Shown: one piece after another, positions 1 through 9,345 of the stretch
Numbering within the stretch: the first letter of the stretch is position 1
Layout: each line of letters starts with the position of its first letter
The notes under the pieces: model-generated
Told to the model about the DNA's origin: nothing
What the model saw: the letters and a program-made list of their open reading frames with translations, nothing else
Database searches by the model: none
Assembly: GCF_000319305.2 (NCBI RefSeq)
Contig: NZ_AMWJ02000002.1
Span: 310,001-374,000 of the forward strand
Direction of reading: 5' to 3'
Length of the DNA: 64,000 nt
Source of the DNA: Pseudomonas bharatica CSV86
GTDB lineage: Bacteria; Pseudomonadota; Gammaproteobacteria; Pseudomonadales; Pseudomonadaceae
Position numbers and translations under genes: made by a program

Positions 1-487
1 GTGTCGGCGAAGCTCAGCTCGAAATCGCCCCCTCGGCCAGGTCCAGCACCACCTGGCCCAGCGGATTGGTTGCTCCAGGCGTGCTCCGGAGCGCCAGCTT
101 CATGTACAGGGAGGGGCCGGCCAGCACATCGATTTCGGCGATCCTGGCGAGCTTCGGCGAACCGTCGTCGGCGGCCTCCACCGAGAGCTGCGAGCCACCG
201 ACCACCTTCATGCGCAAACGGGCCCTGGGGTCGCTGTAGGTCGACTGGTCGAAGGACAGCCGCGGGCAATCGAGGGTGTAGTCGTAGATCAGTTCGCGGG
301 TGAGCGGCGAGGTATCGATCTGCGCGGTAAAGGGCGGCAGGTAGCTGTCGCTGGCAAAGCGCTCCATGTATTCCCGTAGCAGCAGGGTGTTGACCCATTT
401 GCGGTCCCAGGCCAGCAGGCAACCCCAGTCGTAGGTGCGCGGCGCCTCACGCAACCATTCGAGAAGTTCCAGGTAGGCATCGGACAT
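1..487 (-). CDS. Probable P47/TULIP-like protein, N-terminal part (runs off window, apparent frameshift)
   Basis: Start ATG at 487 is preceded by a GGAGG ribosome site. The uninterrupted frame gives 157 residues ending at a TGA at 14-16. The N-terminal pattern (Y-D-W-G-C-L-L-A-W-D, then W-V-N-x-L-L-L-x-E-Y, then S-Y-L-P-P) resembles the Clostridium P47/OrfX family of TULIP-fold lipid-binding proteins found beside botulinum and some insecticidal toxins. That match is from memory of the family and is not verified. The stop follows a C5 run (28-32, plus strand). Adding one base lets the frame continue as EGGDFELSFAD to the window edge, so the true protein is probably longer. It is divergent from the lipoprotein gene at 646, which begins the toxin-like locus. 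No signal peptide is visible. Confidence 0.55.
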
Positions 488-645
488 GGTCCCTCCAGGC
501 AGCCGCCGCCGGTTCAGCGCTCTCAGTACAGCCTTGCCCGTTGCCCCCCGCAACCTAGCAGTTCTGCCAAGTAGGCAAGCACGGCCACCGGGTATTAACT
601 GAACCGACCCATTTACCGGACGTTCCGGACTGCAAGGAGCCAGAC

Positions 646-1239
646 ATGAAAGTATCAATCTACGCCGCTCGAACACTGGGTCGGGCTTTGCTGGCCACGG
701 CGCTGGCTACAGTGCTGACGGCATGCGCCCAGGCACCTGCGCAGAACGCTCCGAGGGCGCAGGTCACGGTGGAGCCGCTTGGGTGGTCCGAAGCGCAATG
801 GGAACAGGACAGCAGGTTTCACTGCCCCACTGATCAGTTCCTTATTGCCAGAAGGCACAAAGGCGACGAGTACCAGAAGGGATGGACCGCGTACCAATGT
901 GGCAAGGCGTTCCAATTCCAGGCGATTCCGATCAAGGACCCCAAATTGATCCGGGAGGTGCATGAGGCGGCTGGGATCGAGTTCATCTGCCCGGAGAACC
1001 AGGTCATGACCGGGCGCGAGCACGACGGCGACGAAAACGGTGCGACCCGATATTACTGCGGAACCCCGTATGACTATTGGGACAGACCCCTCCAGGTCAA
1101 ACCCGACAAATGGTTTTGGACACCGGACGAGAACATCGAGCATACCGCCGCATGCCCCCAGAATATGTTCATGATCGGTCGCTATCACAAAGGGGACGAG
1201 GAAGAACCGAGCCGGTACCTCTGCGCCAGGGTGTTCTGA
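646..1239 (+). CDS. Lipoprotein made of three Cys-bracketed GRxHxGDE repeats
   Basis: 197 residues with an AAGGAG ribosome site 7 bases before the ATG. A basic N-terminus and hydrophobic stretch end in the lipobox LTAC (Cys27), so it is predicted to be lipid-anchored outside the cytoplasm. The rest is three copies of a module of about 28 residues starting F/H-x-C-P and ending R/W-Y/T-x-x-C, with a central G-R-x-H-x-G-D-E core. Each module has two Cys about 25 residues apart that could form a disulfide loop. The same module recurs three times in each of the next two genes. I do not recognise a named family. The Cys spacing and R-W/Y-x-C end recall dermatopontin repeats, but that is only a resemblance. 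Function unknown. Confidence 0.75.
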   Translation: MKVSIYAARTLGRALLATALATVLTACAQAPAQNAPRAQVTVEPLGWSEAQWEQDSRFHCPTDQFLIARRHKGDEYQKGWTAYQCGKAFQFQAIPIKDPKLIREVHEAAGIEFICPENQVMTGREHDGDENGATRYYCGTPYDYWDRPLQVKPDKWFWTPDENIEHTAACPQNMFMIGRYHKGDEEEPSRYLCARVF

Positions 1240-1274
1240 GCATTTCTGCATACCTCTCAAAGGACACTTTCATC

Positions 1275-2366
1275 ATGCACCTGAAAACGTTGCTGTGCAG
1301 CCTGTTGCTCGGCCTGGCCCTGCCCGCCGTCGCTGCAGAGCCTCCGGCAGAAAACCGGGGCGACGATAGCGTCCCCCCCGTGGAGACCGCGACGCCCACC
1401 CCGCAACCCGCAGCCGCCAAATCTCCAACCAAAGGGGTCGCCGGCTTCATCACCGTCGGGGACGAGAATGAACAGTTATGCTTTCTCCCCGTGCCCAGCG
1501 CCGGTAGCGGACTGACCCGCAGGTATGAGTTCACGGCAGACGGATCGCCCTGCTCCGGGCTCAATGACCGAGCCTGGTCGGTCATCTTCGAGGACCTGCC
1601 GTCGGCAACCGAAATACTCCTGACCGACAGCAGGACCTGCAAGACCACGGGCGACAGCGAAACCGTCGGCAAGTTCTGGGTCAAGCTCAAGACCACCAAG
1701 AAGGTGACCATTACCGACGTCATACAGCTCCCGTTCTTCTTCCGTTTTGACACCAACAAGCTCATCAAGCCTGGGCTGCTGCTGGTGGACAAACACCTGC
1801 AAGGCGACAGCACCGATACGCTGAATGCCCTGTCTTGCATCACCGTTACCACCTCCCGCGCCACCCTGCCCAAGCCGGTGGAGCCCATCACCTTTACCGA
1901 CCTGCAGTGGAAGCAGTTGACCGAGTACGACTCGAAGTTCAAATGCGGTGAAAACCGCGTGATGCTCGGTCGGGAAGCCTCTGGCACCGAGAAACCGACG
2001 GTCAGGTATCTGTGCGGCGTACCGATGCAGGGCACCCGGGAAGTCGTGCTGAAGAACCAGAAGATGAGCTCCGGCTTGCATGGCGTGACCCACGAATACG
2101 TCTGCCCGCTCAACACCCTGATGACCGGTCGCGAGCAGGACGGCGACCATCTCGGCGAATCGCGCTACTGGTGCGCCGAGGCCTGGATCGGCGACGAGCA
2201 GTTGGAAGTGCTGACCCTCGATCACTGGTGGGGACCCAACACCGAGTCCGACCACGGGTTCAGTTGCCGGGACAACACCGTCATGGCGGGCTTGTCCAGG
2301 TACGGCCGGGAAAACACCAAGACCTGGTACCGCTGCGCCAACGTGTTCCAGCTCTCTCCACCTTGA
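1275..2366 (+). CDS. Secreted protein: N-terminal beta-rich domain plus three GRxHxGDE-type repeats
   Basis: 363 residues. I chose the ATG at 1275 because it opens a clean Sec signal (MHLKTLLCSLLLGLALPAVAA) with AAAGGA upstream; the frame is open further upstream but without a signal. After a Pro/Ala-rich linker comes a domain of about 150 residues (roughly 55-205) containing F-E-D-L-P-S-A-T-E-I-L-L-T-D and K-L-K-T-T-K-K, with paired Cys. Its layout is reminiscent of beta/gamma-crystallin folds, with low certainty. Three Cys-bracketed repeats follow, of the same kind as in the preceding lipoprotein (CGENRVMLGRE, CPLNTLMTGREQDGD and CRDNTVMAGL cores). It is a paralogue of the next gene throughout its length. 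Function unknown; predicted periplasmic or extracellular. Confidence 0.75.
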   Translation: MHLKTLLCSLLLGLALPAVAAEPPAENRGDDSVPPVETATPTPQPAAAKSPTKGVAGFITVGDENEQLCFLPVPSAGSGLTRRYEFTADGSPCSGLNDRAWSVIFEDLPSATEILLTDSRTCKTTGDSETVGKFWVKLKTTKKVTITDVIQLPFFFRFDTNKLIKPGLLLVDKHLQGDSTDTLNALSCITVTTSRATLPKPVEPITFTDLQWKQLTEYDSKFKCGENRVMLGREASGTEKPTVRYLCGVPMQGTREVVLKNQKMSSGLHGVTHEYVCPLNTLMTGREQDGDHLGESRYWCAEAWIGDEQLEVLTLDHWWGPNTESDHGFSCRDNTVMAGLSRYGRENTKTWYRCANVFQLSPP

Positions 2367-2442
2367 AACGTAGACGCGACTCCGGCATGGCTGCGCCAAC
2401 TGGCCCGGAGTCGCTTAAAGCCTGTAGAAGGACGCCTTTATC

Positions 2443-3499
2443 ATGACCATGAAAGCCTTGAGGGTCAGTCTGTTGCTCGCCGTGGCCCTGCTTGTGATCG
2501 CAGCGCAAGCGCCGGCGCAGGAATCTCCTGCCCCGCCCGCAACGCCTGCCCAGACGATTCCTCCGGATGATATAGCCGGCTACATCACGGCCTACGACGA
2601 GAACGACCGATACTGCTATGTGCCGGTACCCGTGGAGGGTAGCGGCGTAACCCGGGTCTATGACTTTTACGCCGGAAACGCGGGCTGTCACGACCTGAAC
2701 GACAAGGCATGGTCGGTCGCCTTCGAAGATTTGCCGTCGGCAACCCAGATCCTCCTCACCGACAACCCCACCTGCACGACATCCGGCACCGACGTTGCCG
2801 TCGGCAAATTCTGGATCAAGCTCAAGACCACCAAGAAGGTGACCATCACCGAGACCGTGCAGCTCCCGTATTTCTTCCGGTTTGCCAAGAACACGCTGAT
2901 CAAGCCGGGCTTGCTGCTGGTGGACAGCTACCTGAAAGGCGGCAGCACCGATGCGCTGAACGCCCTGTCCTGCGTCAGGATCACCACCTCCCGGGCAACC
3001 CTGCCCAAGCCCACCGTGCAGGTACGCCTGATCGAGCAGAACACCCAGTGGGTCAACTGGGACGAGGGCTTCACCTTCCATTGTGGCGGCAACCGCATGC
3101 TGCTCGGCCGCGCCCATTTCGGCGACGAACGAGACCCGAACGAGTTCCGCTGCGGTACCCCATGCAGGGTGATACCGCCATTACGATGAAAAACCCCACG
3201 ACATGGGCCAAGCATGAGTTCAGGCATTACTTCGTCTGCCCTGCAAACACCGTGATGACCGGGCACGAGCACGATGGCGACGAGCGCGGCGAAACCCGCT
3301 ACACCTGCGCCGAAGCCTGGGCCGGCGATACCCCGCTGTACGTCCTGCCGGATGACTTCCGTACGCCCTCGCTGGAGGAAAACCATCACCGCTTCGCCTG
3401 CGGGGCGACAAGGTGCTGATCGGCCGGGCTCATTGGCACGACGAAAAGGGCGAGACCTGGTACCAGTGCGGCACCGTCTACCAGCAGTCGCCGCCCTGA
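2443..3499 (+). CDS. Paralogue of the preceding secreted repeat protein, interrupted by two apparent -1 frameshifts
   Basis: The ATG at 2443 (or 2449) follows an AAGGA site and opens a signal peptide ending near AQAPAQ. The first frame stops at 3187-3189 after 248 residues, but homology to the preceding gene continues in two other frames. It is in frame 1 to a C4 run at 3158-3161, then frame 3 (CPANTVMTGHEHDGDERGE) to a G4 run at 3402-3405, then frame 2 (KVLIGRAHWHDEKGE...QQSPP) to the TGA at 3497-3499. Restoring one C and one G gives about 352 residues with the same N-domain plus three-repeat architecture. The intact reading pattern on both sides of each break argues for sequencing error or very recent mutation rather than old decay. 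Function unknown. Confidence 0.75.
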
Positions 3500-3559
3500 C
3501 AGCCAGCCCGATAAGTTGCGCCACGCTTTTCATTCATTCGATCAAGAGGTGCCCTGGAC

Positions 3560-6500
3560 ATGACAACCCACAGCAACGTCAGCTCCAATGCATTCAACTA
3601 CCTTGAGTTCTTCAAGAGCAACGTCGATCCACGCACCGGGCAGTACACCCTGTCCATCGATCTGCCGAACCTCAAGGCCAATGCCCTGAGCGGGCCCGAC
3701 CTGCCGCTCAAGCTCGATTTCAGCCCGCTCAACCTCGAGGACAGCGGCTACGGTATCGGCTGGAACCTGCGCCTGAGCCAATACGTGATCGCCAGGAACA
3801 TGCTCTCGCTGTACACCGGCGAAAGCTTCAAGATCACCGGCGATGGCGCGGAACCCTCGATCGCCGAGAAACGCCTCGACAGCTTCCGCTTCTTCGACGA
3901 TGGCAACGATACCTGGCGCGTGGTGCACCAAAGCGGCCTGGTGGAAGTGCTCACCGCACAGGGCAGCGCGAGCAAGCGCGTGGCCTTGCCGACCCTGATC
4001 TACGGCCCGGCCGGCCACTCCATCAAACTGACTTGGGCCGACTTCGCCAATGGCGAGCGGCGCCTGGCGAAGATCGAGGACGACCGCGGCGAGCTGCTTC
4101 GCATCGTGCGTGACAGCGAGAACGTCAAGGTCCTGCTGCCGCCCTTCGACGACCAACCGCAGAGCCGTTTCCTGATGAAACTGAGCGGCGACCGGGTCCA
4201 GGAAATCATCCTGCCGGTGGCCGAGCAGGCCTCCTGGCGCCTGGACTACATCACCGTCCGCGGGCTGACCTGCATCAAGGAGGTCAAGACCCCGATGGGC
4301 GCCCATGAAACCCTGGAGTACCTGGATGGCGGCCATGCCTATCCGGGCTCCAGCGGACGCCCCAACATGCCCCGGGTGACCCGCCACCTGACCAGTCCCG
4401 GCCCCGGCCTGGCGGTCCACGAAGCCACCTACACCTACAGCACCAACAACTTCCTCGGCAACGGCTCCGGCATCAACTGGATGGACGACGGCCTCGACCA
4501 GTTGTACAAGGTCGACTTCACCTACGACTACTCGACCACGGTCCAGCAATGGCTGGACGGCAAGGCGGTGCGCCAGGTCAAGCACACCTACAACCGCTTC
4601 CACCTGCAGGTCGAAGAGGAAACCCGCCAGGGCAAGTGCGTCTTTACCAAGGTCATCGACTACTACGCCGAGAACAAGCCCTTCGACCAGCAACCGAAGC
4701 AGTTCCAGATGCCGCGCTCGGTGCAGCACACCTGGCGACTGGAAGGCGACTCGAGCAAGATCCAGCACGAACTGCAGCTCAACGAATACGACGAGCATGG
4801 CAACAAGACCCTGGAGGTGCGGCCCGACGGCGTCAGCACGCGCACGGTCTTCTACGATCCCGACGGCGAGGACGGCTGCCCGAAGGATCCGCTCGGCTTC
4901 ACCCGCAATGTCAAGGAAGTCATCGTCACCCCCGCGCCACAGGCCCGCGGCGATGCACCGGTGCTGATCACCCGCTATCGCTACAGCCAGCACGCGCCAC
5001 TGCGCGGTGCGCCGGAAAACGACTGGCTGGCGGTCAGCGAGGAATCGCTCTTCGAGCGCAGGGGCGACAAGGAAACCTTGCTCAACCATAGCCTGCGCAC
5101 CTATTACGAAACTCCGGACAACCCGCAACTGCATGGTCGTCCGCTGCGCCAGGTCAACACCCTCAACGGCACCAGCAACAGCACCGACTACCACTACGGC
5201 AAGGCACGCAACAAGCTGCTGGACCAGGAAAGCCTGCAAACGGTGGAAACCTTTACCGGCTACGACGGCGAGCAGAAGGTGTACACCAGCGACCAGGCGC
5301 TGAACAGCGGCCAGTTGCTGCTCGGCCATGACCCCAACGATGTGCAGGTGCGCTTCGAGTATGACAACCTGCAGCGGCTGACCACCGAAACCGTGGCCCC
5401 CGGCAGCGATTTCGAGGCGATCCGCAGCTACGCCTATCAACTGGTCCACGCCGACGGGCAACAGGCCACCCGCACCGTGACCGACGTCAAGCAGGTGCTG
5501 ACCTGCGACCACTACGATGGCCTGGGCCGCGTGCTGCTGAGCGAGATCAAGTCCGGGGCAACCTGGCAGCGCACCTACAGCGCGGTCTACGATGGCCTCG
5601 GCCAGCTCAGCGAGGAAACCCGGTATGACCGGCTCTACGAACGCGAGCTGAGCCTGACCACCCACTACACCTACAACGATTGGGGCCAGCGCTGCCGCGT
5701 CACCGGCCCGGACGGGGTCAGCCTGGTCACCGAGACCACGCCGTTCGGCGAAGGCGGCAAGCTGGAGCGCAGCTGGCGTGAAAGCGCTGGCGCCGAGCCG
5801 TCGGTCAGCATGCTGAGCGTCACCCAGTACAACGCCTTCGGCAAGATCGACTGGACCGAGCGCCATGGCGACGAGGACGAGGTAGTCGGTCGTCAGGTGT
5901 ATATCTACGATGGCTACGGCGAGTGCATCCGCGCTGATGAGGAACTCGCCCTGGAAACCCGCAGCACCTACTTCGAATACGACTCGCGTCGCCGGGTGGC
6001 GCACACCCGCCTGCCGGACCAGACCGTGATCGAGCGTAGCTTCGCCGAGCACAGCCGCGACGAATTGCCCACCGAGATCCGCGTGATTCCCGGCGACGGC
6101 CAACAGACCACCCTGCTCCTCGGCGAACAGCAATTCGACGGCCTCGACCGCCTGACCTGCCTGACCGTCGGGCCACGTAGCGAACGCTACGAATACGATG
6201 ACCAGACGCTGCGGGCCAGCCGCCTGATCACCCCGGCGCAGGCCACCATCGAGTACTTCTACGAGCAGAACCTGAGCGACCAGCCGAAGAAGATCGTTGT
6301 CGATGGCCAGACCTTTACCTACGGCTTCGACCGCGACGATGCCGGGATCAAGAGCGCCACCAACGACGCCGGCGAGCGGGCCTATACCTACAACGTCCTC
6401 GGTCATCTGAAATCGGAAAGCTGGACCGACAGCAATGGCGACGTGCATGAAACCCACTACGAGACCTCGCTGCAAGGCCTGCCGCTGAAACGCACCGACA

Positions 6501-8479
6501 ACGCCGTCGACACCCTGTACACCTACGATGATCAGGGCCGCGTGAAATGCATGACCCAGGGCCAGTTGCAGGCCGAATTCGAATACGACGACGATGGCCG
6601 GCAGTACCGCACCACCACCCGCGACCTCGGCAGCGGCGACCGCCTGGTCAGCGAGAACAGCTACGACAGCCTCGACCGCGTCTGGATCCGGACCCTGCTG
6701 CTCAACGACAGCCCGGCGCGAACCCTCACCCACACCTGGCGCGATGACGATCAGCTGGTTGGCCGGCACTTGGAAATGGACGGCCGCAGCCTGTTGCAGG
6801 AAGAGTACGTCTACGACCAGCGCGGGCGCTTGACCGAACATCACTGCTCGGGCGAACGCTTGCCCAGCGATCGCTATGGCAACGCCATCACCGACCAGAT
6901 GTTCCGCTTCGATGCCCTCGGTAACATCAAACGCTGCATGACCAGTTTCGCCAATGGCGAGACCAACACCGCAATCTTCACCTACGCCGAAGACGACAAT
7001 TGCCAACTGATCAAAGTGACCAATTCCTACGTGGAAGGCGGTTACCCCGGCGAGCAGACCTTCGCCTACGACGATGACGGCAACCAGCTCAACGACGAGG
7101 CCGGGCAACGGCTGCGCTATGACGCCCAGGGCCGCCTGCTGGAAGTGACCAGCGCCGATGGCAGCGAGTCCCTGGTCAGCTACCGCTACGACGGCCACCA
7201 GCACCTGCTCGGCGCGCGGATCGGCGAGCAGGCTGAAACCCTGCGCTTCTACCAGGGCTACAGCCTCAGCCATACCGTGCAGGACGGCGTGCAGACCCAG
7301 TACTTCAGCCATGCCGGCCAGCCGCTTGGCCAGCAGCAACTGGATGACCACGAGCGCACCATGCTCCTGCTCACCGATGCCAGCCCCAGCGTGATCGGCG
7401 CCAGCCTTGCCAGCGGCCTGCGCGAGGTGGTGTACAGCGCCTATGGCGAGCTGGCCGACGAGCAGCGCCTGGAATCCCTGATGGGCTTCAATGGCGAACT
7501 GCGCGAAGTTGCCACCGGCTGGTACCTGCTGGGCCGCGGCTACCGGGCCTACAACCCGTCGCTGATGCGTTTCCACAACCCCGACTCGCGCAGCCCGTTC
7601 CTCGAGGGCGGGCTCAACCCTTACACCTATTGCCTGGGCAACCCGATACGTTTCCGCGATCCGACCGGGCACCGGGCCGTAGACCCGAGACGACCCGACC
7701 CGATCTACCGGCCGCCACCCCCAGAGCCGGGCGCAGCGAGCTTCCTGGAAAAATGGGGGCCGGCAGCGGGGCTTATCCTGGGGGCGGCGGTGATGGCGAT
7801 TTTCACCCCCTGGACAGGTGGCTTGACCATACCGCTGGTGGTGGGCGCCATAGGGGTGGCTGTTTCGGCTGCAGGCGGCGCGCTCGCAGTAGTGGCAACA
7901 CTGAAGGAGGATCGGGAGATGTTGACGCTCGCCACGATCATGGTGACTGTCGGTGGCGCCATCTCCGCAGCAGGCGGGGCGCTCGACAGGTGGGGGCCGA
8001 AAGACAGGGCGGGATGGCCCAAGTCTCAAAAAACACCGCCGGACGAGCCAGAGATCAAGCAGACCGCTGACAGTGGAGATAATGCAACAACGCCGATGAT
8101 GAACCAGAACACCCAGGTGGGAGACTCACTGTTGCGCAGCGGCAAGGGTCTGAAATTCATTAGGAACCGTTTCCGGCGTAAACCGGTTCAGGAAAGCACA
8201 AACGCAGAGACTTTTTCCCCAGCAGATGGACCAAGGAGGGGCAGTGACCCGGCTGCGGGAGGCAGCGGAGGGGAGGGAGGATCTGGCGGGGCTGGAGGAG
8301 GGGCTGAACCACCTAGCCCACCACCTCAGCCAAAAAGCACGACCCACAGCAAACAACACAGCGGACCTGTCTTGCACATGACTTCCAGCAAGTTTGAAAA
8401 GAACGCCTTAGGCGAATGGGTGCCGACGACGGGTGGCTCAATTGCCACGTTCAACACGGATCTAACTATCAACCTTTGA
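3560..8479 (+). CDS. RHS/YD-repeat protein (TccC-like polymorphic toxin candidate)
   Basis: 1,639 residues. An AGAGGTG site lies 8 bases before the ATG. The N-terminus (VDPRTGQYTLSIDLP, then GYGIGWNLRLSQYV) matches the Pseudomonas RHS family related to the C component of insecticidal Tc toxins. Numerous YD repeats follow (for example YDGLGRVLLSEIKSG and YDAQGRLLEVTSADG). The RHS core closes with FHNPDSRSPFLEGGLNPYTY and DPTGH near residue 1370. The remaining 268 residues are a Pro-rich linker, hydrophobic segments (about 1393-1440 and 1446-1465), a basic stretch, a Gly-rich low-complexity tract and a short tail. In known Tc/RHS proteins the core forms a shell around a C-terminal effector. There is no signal peptide. 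I recognise no enzyme motif in the tip. No TcA/TcB partner is in the window. Confidence 0.88.
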   Translation: MTTHSNVSSNAFNYLEFFKSNVDPRTGQYTLSIDLPNLKANALSGPDLPLKLDFSPLNLEDSGYGIGWNLRLSQYVIARNMLSLYTGESFKITGDGAEPSIAEKRLDSFRFFDDGNDTWRVVHQSGLVEVLTAQGSASKRVALPTLIYGPAGHSIKLTWADFANGERRLAKIEDDRGELLRIVRDSENVKVLLPPFDDQPQSRFLMKLSGDRVQEIILPVAEQASWRLDYITVRGLTCIKEVKTPMGAHETLEYLDGGHAYPGSSGRPNMPRVTRHLTSPGPGLAVHEATYTYSTNNFLGNGSGINWMDDGLDQLYKVDFTYDYSTTVQQWLDGKAVRQVKHTYNRFHLQVEEETRQGKCVFTKVIDYYAENKPFDQQPKQFQMPRSVQHTWRLEGDSSKIQHELQLNEYDEHGNKTLEVRPDGVSTRTVFYDPDGEDGCPKDPLGFTRNVKEVIVTPAPQARGDAPVLITRYRYSQHAPLRGAPENDWLAVSEESLFERRGDKETLLNHSLRTYYETPDNPQLHGRPLRQVNTLNGTSNSTDYHYGKARNKLLDQESLQTVETFTGYDGEQKVYTSDQALNSGQLLLGHDPNDVQVRFEYDNLQRLTTETVAPGSDFEAIRSYAYQLVHADGQQATRTVTDVKQVLTCDHYDGLGRVLLSEIKSGATWQRTYSAVYDGLGQLSEETRYDRLYERELSLTTHYTYNDWGQRCRVTGPDGVSLVTETTPFGEGGKLERSWRESAGAEPSVSMLSVTQYNAFGKIDWTERHGDEDEVVGRQVYIYDGYGECIRADEELALETRSTYFEYDSRRRVAHTRLPDQTVIERSFAEHSRDELPTEIRVIPGDGQQTTLLLGEQQFDGLDRLTCLTVGPRSERYEYDDQTLRASRLITPAQATIEYFYEQNLSDQPKKIVVDGQTFTYGFDRDDAGIKSATNDAGERAYTYNVLGHLKSESWTDSNGDVHETHYETSLQGLPLKRTDNAVDTLYTYDDQGRVKCMTQGQLQAEFEYDDDGRQYRTTTRDLGSGDRLVSENSYDSLDRVWIRTLLLNDSPARTLTHTWRDDDQLVGRHLEMDGRSLLQEEYVYDQRGRLTEHHCSGERLPSDRYGNAITDQMFRFDALGNIKRCMTSFANGETNTAIFTYAEDDNCQLIKVTNSYVEGGYPGEQTFAYDDDGNQLNDEAGQRLRYDAQGRLLEVTSADGSESLVSYRYDGHQHLLGARIGEQAETLRFYQGYSLSHTVQDGVQTQYFSHAGQPLGQQQLDDHERTMLLLTDASPSVIGASLASGLREVVYSAYGELADEQRLESLMGFNGELREVATGWYLLGRGYRAYNPSLMRFHNPDSRSPFLEGGLNPYTYCLGNPIRFRDPTGHRAVDPRRPDPIYRPPPPEPGAASFLEKWGPAAGLILGAAVMAIFTPWTGGLTIPLVVGAIGVAVSAAGGALAVVATLKEDREMLTLATIMVTVGGAISAAGGALDRWGPKDRAGWPKSQKTPPDEPEIKQTADSGDNATTPMMNQNTQVGDSLLRSGKGLKFIRNRFRRKPVQESTNAETFSPADGPRRGSDPAAGGSGGEGGSGGAGGGAEPPSPPPQPKSTTHSKQHSGPVLHMTSSKFEKNALGEWVPTTGGSIATFNTDLTINL

Positions 8480-8732
8480 ATCGGGTTAGCCGAAACGCCG
8501 GGGCCGAACTTAGTTCGGCCCCGGTTGTTTTACCAACACAAACTTCTCCGACCATTCAACACCGCTATTCAACAATCTCAGTCTCCTTTTCCTACATACC
8601 TTTAAAAAACACCTGCATAAACTTCCCACCTTGTAGGCCATTACCTTTTAAACACAGGAACAGTCCTACAAAAAGTAACAGAAACAACTGAAGTCAAACT
8701 TCAGAAATTACCCATTACTTCGAGTCGATAAC
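8480..8732. other. AT-rich gap between rhs gene and fimbrial operon
   Basis: Holds the rhs terminator and then about 200 bases clearly richer in A/T than the coding DNA around it. A perfect 7-base inverted repeat (CTGAAGT-CAA-ACTTCAG, 8688-8704) lies 28 bases before the pilin start codon and could be an operator or leader hairpin. No confident -35/-10 pair was identified. Confidence 0.5.
8498..8532 (+). terminator. Rho-independent terminator of the rhs gene
   Basis: GC-rich stem CCGGGGCCGAAC / GTTCGGCCCCGG with a TTA loop, followed by a T-rich tract, 20 bases after the rhs stop codon. Confidence 0.85.
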
Positions 8733-9284
8733 ATGAAACGAACTTTACTGGCCGCCGCCTTGTTGCTGGCCGGCACTTCCGCATTCGCCACTACCGGCAC
8801 CATCAACTTCAACGGCAAGATCAACGGCAGCACCTGCCCGATCGAAATCGTCAACCCCGACAGCGGTGCCGTCGGCAACCTGGTGCAGATGGGTGCACCG
8901 CGGGTCGCCGACTTCCCCAACCTGGGCGCCGAGGCCGGTGGCCGCAGCTTCTCCATGCGCGTTCCCGGCGGTGCCGCCTGCGGGATCGACCCCGACAACC
9001 CGAATACCGCCACCGTGACCTTCACCGGCGTGCAGGGCGGGGCCGGCGCCGACGGTTCGCTGTATGCGATCAAGACCGTCGGTGGCGCCGCCACCGGCGT
9101 GGCCGTGGCGCTCAAGGACCGCTCCGGCAACCCGGTGAAGAACGGTGAGGCCTCTGCGGCCTATCCGCTGAATGTCACCGGCGCCACCGAAATGTTCTTC
9201 ACCGCCGTGTACAAGTCCACCGCTGCCACGGTAACCCCGGGCGCGGCGGATGCCGACGTGTCCTTCGTCGTCAAAATCAACTGA
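8733..9284 (+). CDS. Chaperone-usher fimbrial major subunit (FimA-like pilin)
   Basis: 183 residues. The cleavable signal peptide MKRTLLAAALLLAGTSAFA is followed by TTGTINFNGKINGSTCPIEI, the classic start of a type 1-like pilin (G-x-I-x-F-x-G-x-I, then Cys). A second Cys in GAACGIDP completes the pilin disulfide. The C-terminus ADADVSFVVKIN has the alternating hydrophobic pattern used as the chaperone-binding strand. It is the first gene of a four-gene operon with chaperone, usher and tip protein downstream, so it should be the shaft subunit. The length is normal for the family. Confidence 0.9.
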   Translation: MKRTLLAAALLLAGTSAFATTGTINFNGKINGSTCPIEIVNPDSGAVGNLVQMGAPRVADFPNLGAEAGGRSFSMRVPGGAACGIDPDNPNTATVTFTGVQGGAGADGSLYAIKTVGGAATGVAVALKDRSGNPVKNGEASAAYPLNVTGATEMFFTAVYKSTAATVTPGAADADVSFVVKIN

Positions 9285-9345
9285 CGGCCTTGCCCGCGCG
9301 CGTCCCCTTTGCGCTCGCGGGCTCCGTACTGCACAGGTAGTCCCC

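Noticed and set aside
1077-1274. Upstream extension of the second repeat protein to 1077
   Set aside because: It overlaps the preceding lipoprotein gene in another frame, lacks a ribosome site, and would put the clear signal peptide 66 residues into the protein.
2709-3419. Independent gene in frame 3 overlapping the third repeat protein
   Set aside because: Only its second half matches the repeat family; it is the continuation of the frameshifted gene at 2443, while the first half is shadow.
3542-8029. 1,495-codon open frame antisense to the rhs gene
   Set aside because: High-GC codon bias in the rhs gene removes stops from the opposite strand; composition is repetitive Ala/Val/Gly, with no family resemblance and no ribosome site.
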